Positions 23,370 to 30,016 of a DNA stretch of 37,951 bases are shown here, piece by piece. Below the pieces are notes generated by a model that was not told the origin of the DNA, did not search any database, and was given only the letters and a program-made list of their open reading frames with translations. Source of the DNA: Kiritimatiellia bacterium (GTDB taxonomy: Bacteria > Verrucomicrobiota > Kiritimatiellia > RFP12 > UBA1067); assembly GCA_017514235.1 (NCBI GenBank), contig JAFWKK010000010.1, forward strand, positions 1-37,951, in the 5' to 3' direction. Position 1 is the stretch's first letter. Each line of letters opens with the position of its first letter. A program made the translations under genes and the position numbers.

Positions 23370-23398
23370 TGGTTCTTGTTCCTCAGTTTTGATATGAT
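23369..23398 (+). promoter_or_regulatory. Promoter before a short ORF and the first MBL gene
   Basis: TTGGTT (23369-23374), an 18-nt spacer ending TGA, and TATGAT (23393-23398). It is followed by CTGCGGC and an ATG at 23406, the same leaderless geometry as dnaB and the GH36-like gene. Confidence 0.5.
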
Positions 23399-23405
23399 CT
23401 GCGGC

Positions 23406-23462
23406 ATGAAAACAGACATGGCGGTAAAGGCAGACAGCTGTCCGGTTGCCGATGATGCGTAG
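23406..23462 (+). CDS. Possible leaderless short ORF (18 residues) upstream of the MBL gene
   Basis: MKTDMAVKADSCPVADDA, then TAG. Its ATG lies 7 nt after a -10 box within GCGGC-ATG, exactly as at dnaB. It ends 12 nt before the MBL start region and could be a leader peptide coupled to that gene. There is no similarity evidence, and length alone cannot support it. Support rests on the promoter position only. Confidence 0.3.
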   Translation: MKTDMAVKADSCPVADDA

Positions 23463-23474
23463 TCAACGGGAGTT

Positions 23475-24791
23475 ATGATGATGAAGGGAAGCAGACGTGA
23501 GTTTCTGAAATCCGCTGTTGCCGTGCCTCTTGTTGGTGCGGCGGCCGTGTCCGCTGGTGCCGCCGTGCCCGCCGACGGGCGCTCGCATCCTCTGGCCGGC
23601 AAGAAACTGCCGCCGTGGAATCCTGGCGAGTTTCAGGTTCATTTCATCTACACCGGAGTTGCCGAAAGCATGTTCTGGATAATGCCCGACGGCACCACGA
23701 TGCTTCTTGACTGCGGAGACTTTCCGGCATGGACGCGAGGCAAGTTGGCCCTGTGGGTGCTGCCGAACGGCAAACGCCAATCCAGCGAGTGGATCTCCCG
23801 GTATGTCTTGCGGGTGAACCCCGGCAAGAAGGATGTCGATTACCTGATGATCTCCCACCATCACTCGGACCATGCCGGAATGCAGGGCTGGGGAGCAGGC
23901 GAGCGCGAATGGAACGGTCGGAAGCTTTCGGTGTGCGGTGTCTTGCATGCGGCGGACTGGCTGAAGTTCGGTACGTGCTTCGACCGCGGCTGGCCGGACT
24001 TCAACGACCCGATTCCAAACGAACTGTGCGACACCGTCGCCTATCGGCACCTTCGTGACACGTTCGCGTACCTGGCGGAGCGTGACGGCATGAAGATGGA
24101 GAAGTTCGAGGTCGGGGCGGTCGGGCAGGTCGCGCTCAGGCGCAAGGCCGAGGCGTTCCCCGGATTTTCCGTCACGAACATCGCCGGAAACGGCAAGATA
24201 CTCTGCCGCGACGGAAGCGTCCGAGACCTCTATGCCGAGCGGCACGGCGCGAAGAGCCTGAACGAGAACGGCATGAGCCTCGGGCTGATGGTGCAGTACG
24301 GTCCTTTCCGCTTCTATACGGCCGGGGACTTTTCCGACCGCTTCCGCCTGCCCGACAAGTCGGTCCGCAGCATCGAAGAGGAGATCGCCAGGGAGCTTGA
24401 TCCGGTGGACGTTGCGAAGGTCAACCATCACGGGCATCATTCGATGCCAAAGGCTCTTGTCGCCGCGCTTCAGGCGCGCGTGTGGACGGCCTGCATGTGG
24501 GACCAGCTTCACGTCACCGCCGATACGCTGGAACGGCTTTCTAGCCGCGACGCGTATCCAGGTCCGCGCCTGGTGGCGCCGGGCGTCTTCTCTCCGTCGC
24601 GCCGCTTCGAGGACGCCGGCAAGCCGTTTCTTGCGGACATCGCGCCGGAATCGTTTGACGCCGGGCATGTTGTGCTTACCGTTGCACCGGGTGGGGCAAC
24701 GTACAGCATCGCCTATGTCACGGCGGACGATGAGTCCATGAAGGTGACTGGGGCATACGATCTGGTGTCGAATCAGCACCAATTGGCATAG
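23475..24791 (+). CDS. Tat-exported metallo-beta-lactamase-fold protein (paralog 1)
   Basis: Predicted exported metallohydrolase of 438 residues. The N-terminus has the twin-arginine motif SRREFLK followed by an Ala/Val-rich segment, consistent with Tat export of a folded metalloprotein. Strand DGTTMLLDCGD (72-82) leads to the metal site SHHHSDHAG (HxHxDH at 128-133). NENGMSLGLMVQYG, FYTAGD and KVNHHGHHSMPKALVAAL supply further ligands in ComEC-like MBL order. The closest relative in view is the second MBL at 26.9 kb, which matches it along its whole length. Three consecutive ATGs occur (23475, 23478, 23481). GGGAG (23468-23472) best fits the second or third, so the real protein may start MKGSRREF. 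Substrate unknown. Confidence 0.78.
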   Translation: MMMKGSRREFLKSAVAVPLVGAAAVSAGAAVPADGRSHPLAGKKLPPWNPGEFQVHFIYTGVAESMFWIMPDGTTMLLDCGDFPAWTRGKLALWVLPNGKRQSSEWISRYVLRVNPGKKDVDYLMISHHHSDHAGMQGWGAGEREWNGRKLSVCGVLHAADWLKFGTCFDRGWPDFNDPIPNELCDTVAYRHLRDTFAYLAERDGMKMEKFEVGAVGQVALRRKAEAFPGFSVTNIAGNGKILCRDGSVRDLYAERHGAKSLNENGMSLGLMVQYGPFRFYTAGDFSDRFRLPDKSVRSIEEEIARELDPVDVAKVNHHGHHSMPKALVAALQARVWTACMWDQLHVTADTLERLSSRDAYPGPRLVAPGVFSPSRRFEDAGKPFLADIAPESFDAGHVVLTVAPGGATYSIAYVTADDESMKVTGAYDLVSNQHQLA

Positions 24792-24919
24792 CCGCTCTTG
24801 ATGTGTCAGCGGCAGCGATTAAGGCCTTTTGATGGTGTTTCTCATGATGCCGTTTTCGTGCGTCCGGAGCAAGCGGGGACAGGCGAAAAGGGTTGACCAC
24901 AAATATCATTTCGCCATAA

Positions 24920-25306
24920 AGGCACTATGCTGCCGTCAACGAGACAACTCTCCGCTTCGTGCTGTTGGCCATCGAACAGAATACGCATAACATCAAAGCG
25001 AGCGTCCTCAAGGCGGGATACTTGCGAATCCAGAACAGTGGCGGCGTAAATGCAACTGCCATAGTAGGGAAATATTCGGTGTATGATGAAAACATCCCCA
25101 ACAGGGGAACGGCATGGAACCCAAATTTTGACGATGCGCGAACTGTTGCCACCAGCGACTCTGGAGCCGTTCGATTCGGCACGACTGAAAATGCCCTGAC
25201 AAAGCTGCAGTTGGAGCGTCTGCGACATGGAAAGGTACGGGTGAAGCTTGACGCCAACGGTTATCTGCACGATGCCATAATGGGAATGTGCATCTCGTTC
25301 AGATAG
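24920..25306 (+). pseudogene. Possible C-terminal remnant of a secreted beta-rich protein
   Basis: The frame is open from just after a stop at 24917 to TAG at 25306 (about 128 residues) with no convincing start: the first start-like codon is GTG 24959, with no ribosome site. The product is beta-prone (LRFVLLAIEQNT, GYLRIQNSGGVNAT, KVRVKLDANGYLHD) and ends MGMCISFR. That ending is similar in style to GLIISVK and GSAIILR of the two secreted proteins upstream. It may be a truncated relative left behind when the hipBA module arrived. A short intact gene is the alternative. Confidence 0.35.
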
Positions 25307-25338
25307 CGGCCATATTTTGCCATAAGAGCGCATGGCGG

Positions 25339-25367
25339 TTGATATCGGCAAGAGATTGTGGTAAAAT
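25339..25367 (+). promoter_or_regulatory. hipBA promoter
   Basis: TTGATA (25339-25344), a 17-nt spacer ending TGG, and TAAAAT (25362-25367). It is 19 nt upstream of ATG 25387. HipB-type antitoxins normally repress their own promoter, but no clear operator palindrome was identified. Confidence 0.65.
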
Positions 25368-25386
25368 TTGCGGAGTGAGAGAAGGT

Positions 25387-25725
25387 ATGCAGGCGATAAG
25401 TCTTGTTGAGGCCAAGGATGTGTTGCTCTCGCTTCGCGAATGGGTGAAGCGAGAGCGTCAACGCGCCCATCTTACGCAGTCAGAGCTAGCGGACAAGTCA
25501 AATGTGCCTGCGACGACGATCTCCCGGTTGGAGCGGACTGGGCTTGCTTCAACCGATGCAATCATGCGCATTCTCTTTGCCTTGAATCGGCTTGACGCGC
25601 TGCAGGATTTCCTTAAGGAGCGGTTACGTCTTGCGTCATTCCCCGAAACTCTGCATAATGTCGCTGAAACGTCTGCCGTTCGCCCCATGTTGCGTGTTCG
25701 TCACAGGAAAGGAGAACGCGCATGA
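25387..25725 (+). CDS. hipB: HipB-like antitoxin, XRE-family helix-turn-helix
   Basis: DNA-binding antitoxin of 112 residues that would neutralise the HipA kinase and repress the operon. The helix-turn-helix spans about 22-75 (RERQRAHLTQSELADKSNVP, then TTISRLERTG). The C-terminal ~35 residues are basic and may contact HipA or DNA. ATG 25387 follows the promoter by 19 nt with a GAGAGAAGG site close upstream; the longer frame back to 25288 has no start support. The last bases overlap the hipA start (ATGA, 25722-25725), typical of a coupled antitoxin-toxin pair. Confidence 0.85.
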   Translation: MQAISLVEAKDVLLSLREWVKRERQRAHLTQSELADKSNVPATTISRLERTGLASTDAIMRILFALNRLDALQDFLKERLRLASFPETLHNVAETSAVRPMLRVRHRKGERA

Positions 25726-26873
25726 CGCTCCGCGTTTCGCTACGTTTCAGCGCCGACAGGACAATTCCTGTTGGGACTCTTTCGGAAAGCGGACGCGACA
25801 CGGCGTTTGAATATGATCTGTCATTCCTTTCGGCTGGTCTGAATCCAGCTCCATTACGTCTGCCTGTCGGACGGGGTGTGACGGTGTTTGATCGATCTGG
25901 CGACATGGATACTTTCGGCATGTTTGAAGATTCCATGCCGGACGGCTGGGGTCGGCGTCTTGTCGATACGGCGTTCCGCAAGAAGCATGGGCGCCTCCCG
26001 ACGGCACTTGAGAGGCTTGCATGTGTCGGGCAGAACGGGATGGGGGCACTTGTGTATGAACCGGCGGACGGCGATTCGTCTGTGCCTGAGGATCTTGATT
26101 TGTCCGAGATTGCCGCAGATGCAATGGATTTCGATGCCGGGTTGGTGGAGGATGTCCTGCCCGAAGTGCGCAGGGCGGGTGGCAGTTCCGGTGGAGCGCG
26201 GCCAAAGGCGTTCATCGGGTTTAATCCAGAAAGTGGCGAGGTGTGCGCAGAAAGAGAGCGTTTGCCGTCTGGATTCGAGCATTGGCTTGTCAAGTTCAAC
26301 ACGCGGCGTGAGGGTGATTCGGCCGGCGAGACGGAATACCGCTATCATCTGATGGCCGTAGCGTCTGGCGTTGAGATGTCACCGTGTAGGCTGATTGAGA
26401 CGCTAGCCGGAAAGTTTTTCGCGACGCGGCGTTTTGACAGGACGGCGGATGGAGGAAGGCTGCATTTCGCGTCCGCCGCCGGACTTCTCCACGCGAATTT
26501 CCGTGCGCCGGGTGACGAGTATGCCGTGCTCTTTCGTTTGACGGACGCTCTCACGCGCGACTATTCGGCGCGCAAGGAACTGTTTCGGCGCGTTGCGCTA
26601 AACGTACTGGCGCACAATCGCGACGATCATCTGAAGAACTTCGGTTTCTTGATGGATGACATGGGACGTTGGAGACTGTCGCCCTTTTATGATTTCACGT
26701 ATTCGGAGGGGCCTAACGGTTGGCAGACCCTTTCCGTTGCGGGAGAGGGCGAGAATCCGGGTGAGGCCGATCTGTTTCGCCTGGCCAAGGACGTCAGCGT
26801 TGACGAGCGGGATGCGATGGCGATTGTCACCAAGGTTCAGCAAGCCCTTGCCACACGCCATAAACCTTTTTAG
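25722..26873 (+). CDS. hipA: HipA-like serine/threonine kinase toxin
   Basis: Kinase toxin of 383 residues. HipA enzymes phosphorylate targets such as glutamyl-tRNA synthetase and induce growth arrest. The N-terminal domain carries FGMFEDSMPDGWGRRLVD (65-82), the Gly-rich loop is GGSSGGARPKAFI (153-165), and the catalytic loop is HNRDDHLKNFGFL (298-310). The metal-binding YDFTYS at 323-328 takes the place of DFG-type Asp. All key kinase motifs look intact, so an active toxin is likely. The Gly-rich loop and length mark it as a HipA subtype other than E. coli HipA. AAAGGAG lies 7 nt before ATG, and the start overlaps hipB by 4 nt. MBL paralog 2 begins 40 nt downstream with no evident promoter and may be cotranscribed. 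Confidence 0.9.
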   Translation: MTLRVSLRFSADRTIPVGTLSESGRDTAFEYDLSFLSAGLNPAPLRLPVGRGVTVFDRSGDMDTFGMFEDSMPDGWGRRLVDTAFRKKHGRLPTALERLACVGQNGMGALVYEPADGDSSVPEDLDLSEIAADAMDFDAGLVEDVLPEVRRAGGSSGGARPKAFIGFNPESGEVCAERERLPSGFEHWLVKFNTRREGDSAGETEYRYHLMAVASGVEMSPCRLIETLAGKFFATRRFDRTADGGRLHFASAAGLLHANFRAPGDEYAVLFRLTDALTRDYSARKELFRRVALNVLAHNRDDHLKNFGFLMDDMGRWRLSPFYDFTYSEGPNGWQTLSVAGEGENPGEADLFRLAKDVSVDERDAMAIVTKVQQALATRHKPF

Positions 26874-26913
26874 CTCTCAACCTTATCAACGACCAAGTGA
26901 AAGCACAGGAGTT

Positions 26914-28197
26914 ATGGCAGTGAAGATGACAAGGCGGAGATTTGCGGCGGGGGCATTGGCCGCCGCAGGGATGACATTCTCGGGATGCGGACGCAAGGCG
27001 GCGGCGAAAGGCGCGGTTGTCGGCGAGACGTATCCGAAATGGAGTCCCGGGCACTTTCAGGTACACATGATATACACTGGCGTGGCGGAGTCGCAGCTTC
27101 TGCTTTTCCCGGACGGCACTTCGCTTCTGATCGACTGCGGCGACCACCCCGCGTGCAACTTCGGGAAGCACTGCGTGCCGATACTGCCCGACCAGACGCG
27201 ACACAGCGGCGAGTGGATCGCACGATACGTGCAGCGGGTCAATCCGAACGGGCGTGACGTCGATTACATGCTGCTCACGCACCACCACGCCGACCATGGC
27301 GGATGTGTCTCGTTCCATGCCGGCAAGGCGACTGACGGCAAGTATTTTCTCAGCGGATTCGGCCAGGCGGCGGAGTTCCTGACGTTCGGCACCGCCATCG
27401 ACAGGGCGTGGCCCGACTTCGCCGATCCAATTCCGCTTCTGCCGAACGGGGTGGTGGACAACATGCGGCCGCTCTACGAGGAGCTTGAGCGGCGCGGGAC
27501 GTCGGTCGAGAAGTTCAGGCTGGAGAAAGGCTCCGACCAGATAAGGCCACGCCACGGGAAGGCGGCAGGGTTCGCTGTCGAGCCGCTCTGCTCCAACGGC
27601 CGCATACTTATGCCTGACGGAACGGTGCATGATCCGCTCAAGGAGTACTTTGCGGAGGTCAAGCCGAAGTCATTCAACGAGAACGCCATGTCCATAGGCA
27701 TGAACTTCAGGTACGGCAAGTTCGCCTACTACACCGCCGGTGACATGCAGGGTATCGCGCACATGCCTGACGGGCGGCGCATCGACCTTGAGAGTGACAT
27801 GGCTAAGGCCGTGGGCCGCGTGGAGGTGGCCAAGATGAACCACCACGGGCACGAGTCGATGCCGAAGGCGCTTGTTGCCGCGCTACAGGCTAAGGTCTAT
27901 ACGGCGGGCGTATGGGAGCAACGCCATCTTACCAAAGGTACGATGGCGCGGCTTTCCGACCTGTCGCTCTATGGAGATGGCGCCAAGCCGCTCTTCGAGC
28001 CGGGAATCCTGCCGTCGCACCGCCTGGAGGAGGATGCCGGCTCGCCTTGGATCGCCATGTCGGAGCCTACTTGCGCGAACGGCGTGCATGTGGTGATAGA
28101 CGTACAGCCAGGCGGGGCTGCGTACACGGTGGCGACAGTCGCGGCGGCTGACGAGTCCATGCGCGTGCTGTCGGTGCGCCGGTTCTTATGCGGATGA
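26914..28197 (+). CDS. Tat-exported metallo-beta-lactamase-fold protein (paralog 2)
   Basis: Predicted exported metallohydrolase of 427 residues, paralog of the 23.5 kb gene. The N-terminus MTRRRFAAGALAAAGM is a Tat-type signal, and TFSGC (Cys25) could be a lipobox, making this a Tat lipoprotein unlike its paralog. The metal site is THHHADHGG (HxHxDH at 123-128). NENAMSIGMNFRYG, YYTAGD and KMNHHGHESMPKALVAALQA match the paralog block by block. AGGAG (26907-26911) is only 2 nt from ATG 26914 but 8 nt from GTG 26920, so the true start may be GTG. It follows hipA by 40 nt and leads into a glycosidase-like gene 14 nt after its stop, suggesting a shared operon and a role with sugar or glycan products. 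Confidence 0.78.
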   Translation: MAVKMTRRRFAAGALAAAGMTFSGCGRKAAAKGAVVGETYPKWSPGHFQVHMIYTGVAESQLLLFPDGTSLLIDCGDHPACNFGKHCVPILPDQTRHSGEWIARYVQRVNPNGRDVDYMLLTHHHADHGGCVSFHAGKATDGKYFLSGFGQAAEFLTFGTAIDRAWPDFADPIPLLPNGVVDNMRPLYEELERRGTSVEKFRLEKGSDQIRPRHGKAAGFAVEPLCSNGRILMPDGTVHDPLKEYFAEVKPKSFNENAMSIGMNFRYGKFAYYTAGDMQGIAHMPDGRRIDLESDMAKAVGRVEVAKMNHHGHESMPKALVAALQAKVYTAGVWEQRHLTKGTMARLSDLSLYGDGAKPLFEPGILPSHRLEEDAGSPWIAMSEPTCANGVHVVIDVQPGGAAYTVATVAAADESMRVLSVRRFLCG

Positions 28198-28211
28198 AAG
28201 GGAATGATGTC

Positions 28212-29984
28212 ATGAATAGGCTAGTTGCATTTTCCTGCATGGTTATGGTCGCTGTTGGCGCAGTCCGGGCGGCGACATATTCGGACCTGTCTGTAGACGT
28301 GTCCGCGCTTCCGAAGGAGAAGAGGTTTGTCAGGGACCTGCTGCTTTCGCGCGTCAGGGCGCGCACGCCGCCGTCGCCGGGCGCTCCGCTCGGGATTCGG
28401 TTCGTTCTGGACGGCTCGCTTTCCGGCGAGAACGCCGTCGTCACCGTCACAAACGGCGTCGCGACCGTGCGCGGCGGGCGCTTCCGCTCGATAGTGTTCG
28501 GTACAGGCGTCCTTCTGCGTGCGATCCGCTACGGCGCGGACTCGTTCGAGCTTGATGACGGCGAATATCGTTTCTCGCCCTCCAAGCCCTATCGCATCGC
28601 CTACTTCGCACGGCACTTCAACAACTGGTACCTGAAGGCCGGCGCGGACGAACTGGTGCGCTACATGGAAGACCTCGCGCTGTGGGGCATCAACGGTTTC
28701 CACATGCAGCTGGCCTATCCGGTTGTGGACATGGTGTGGTCAACGGAAGGGGACAGGGCTGTGTTCGCGGCGGCGTCCGTCGCGCTGGGCGAACGTGCGC
28801 GTGCGCTTGACGTGGATCTTTCGACTTCCGGCGGCAGCAACTGTGCGCCGGAGGACATGCCGCCGGAGTTCCGCGCCACGAAGGATCCGAAGGGGAGCCG
28901 CGGCGCAGACGAATACAACGTGTGTCCGGAAAAGCCAGGCGCGCTCGACTATCTGCTCAAGCTGCGGCAGGCGGCTAACGACAGCACGAAGCACATTCCC
29001 GTGTCGGGGGTCGTGTACTGGCCGTTCGACGAGGGCGGTTGCGCCTGCGAGAAGTGTGCGCCGTGGGGCGGGCGTGGGTACGTGAAGCTCATCGAACGGC
29101 TCCGGGACGTCAACGAGAAGACGTATCCGGGCGTGCGGCACATCGTCTCCACATGGTTCTTCCGCGACGACGACTGGGAGGCGTTCTACGGCTACCTCAA
29201 GAAGAGCCAGGACTGGATCGGCGCGTTGCTCATTGACTCGGGCGGTGACTTCCCGAGGTATCCGCTTGAGCATCCGCTTCCGAAGGATATTCCAGTCATC
29301 ACGTTTCCTGAGATCAGCATGTGGGGTCGCTTTCCGTGGGGCGGTACCGGCGCGAATCCGCTCCCGGAGCGCTTCGAGCGGCTCTACCGGCAGTGCGAGG
29401 CGATCGCCAGCGGCTTCATGCTCTATTCCGAAGGCATCTACGAGGACGTGAATAAGATCGTCATCAATGGCCTTTATGTCGATCCGAAGCGGACGCACGG
29501 CGACATGTTGCGCGAGTATGCGCGCTGGGAGCTGCCTGGTTGCGCCGAAGCGGATTTCGTCTCCCTTTGCGCCAAGCTGGAGGATATCTACGAAACGCAA
29601 AGCCTGAACAGGAAGAAGGGACGCAAGGGGCATCGCATGTCCCGTTACCTGAAGGAGACCTTGCAGGACGAGGAGCTGTCCCGCCGTGCGCGTGTGGCGC
29701 ATGAGGCGGCGGCGCTCGCCGATACGATTGACGGCGCTATTCTGCCGCGCATGCGCCGCAGCTGGCGGTGGCGGCAAATCTACCTGCGTGCGAAGATCGA
29801 TGAGGCCGTGTACGCCACGCGCGACATCCGCACCGCCGCTGCACTTTCCGCCTATGCGGAGCTGACGAACATCTACCATGCCGAGAAGCAGGTGGAGCGG
29901 CTTTATGACGGCACATGGCGCGGCTACACCTGTCCGCCGTTCTACGAAGTCGAAGAGATGCGGCCTCATGAAAGTTGCAAATGA
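28212..29984 (+). CDS. Secreted glycosidase-like protein (GH20/GH67/GH84-like fold, DUF4838-type)
   Basis: Exported protein of 590 residues. The signal peptide is 1-20 (NRLVAFSCMVMVAVGAVRA, then ATYS). An N-terminal alpha/beta domain ending in GTGVLLRAIRYG resembles the accessory domain of hexosaminidases and alpha-glucuronidases. The barrel starts at YRIAYFARHFNNWYLK and includes LALWGINGFHM and YWPFDEGGCACEKCAPWG. The last has an acidic pair next to a CxCxxC cluster, as in DUF4838 proteins. ITFPEISMWG may carry another active-site acid. The exact family and substrate are not established. AAAGGGAA lies 8 nt before ATG 28212; ATGs at 28188 and 28194 overlap the previous stop and would spoil the signal peptide. 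Confidence 0.68.
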   Translation: MNRLVAFSCMVMVAVGAVRAATYSDLSVDVSALPKEKRFVRDLLLSRVRARTPPSPGAPLGIRFVLDGSLSGENAVVTVTNGVATVRGGRFRSIVFGTGVLLRAIRYGADSFELDDGEYRFSPSKPYRIAYFARHFNNWYLKAGADELVRYMEDLALWGINGFHMQLAYPVVDMVWSTEGDRAVFAAASVALGERARALDVDLSTSGGSNCAPEDMPPEFRATKDPKGSRGADEYNVCPEKPGALDYLLKLRQAANDSTKHIPVSGVVYWPFDEGGCACEKCAPWGGRGYVKLIERLRDVNEKTYPGVRHIVSTWFFRDDDWEAFYGYLKKSQDWIGALLIDSGGDFPRYPLEHPLPKDIPVITFPEISMWGRFPWGGTGANPLPERFERLYRQCEAIASGFMLYSEGIYEDVNKIVINGLYVDPKRTHGDMLREYARWELPGCAEADFVSLCAKLEDIYETQSLNRKKGRKGHRMSRYLKETLQDEELSRRARVAHEAAALADTIDGAILPRMRRSWRWRQIYLRAKIDEAVYATRDIRTAAALSAYAELTNIYHAEKQVERLYDGTWRGYTCPPFYEVEEMRPHESCK

Positions 29985-30016
29985 TGATGACGGAATCAGA
30001 AGCCGAAAGGGGAAAA

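Larger units (their letters stand above)
24792..25386. other. Mostly non-coding stretch between MBL paralog 1 and hipB
   Basis: About 595 bp without an established gene. It contains a weak promoter candidate (TTGACC 24893-24898 with ATAAAG 24916-24921), an ORF remnant (24920-25306) and the hipBA promoter at 25339-25367. It reads as debris from an insertion or deletion event. Confidence 0.5.

Noticed and set aside
24792-25386. Search for a CRISPR array, att sites or insertion sequence ends around hipBA
   Set aside because: No regularly spaced repeats, terminal inverted repeats or target duplications were visible.
26656-26913. Upstream extension of the second MBL frame into hipA
   Set aside because: The extension overlaps the 3' end of hipA in another frame; the Tat signal begins near 26914.
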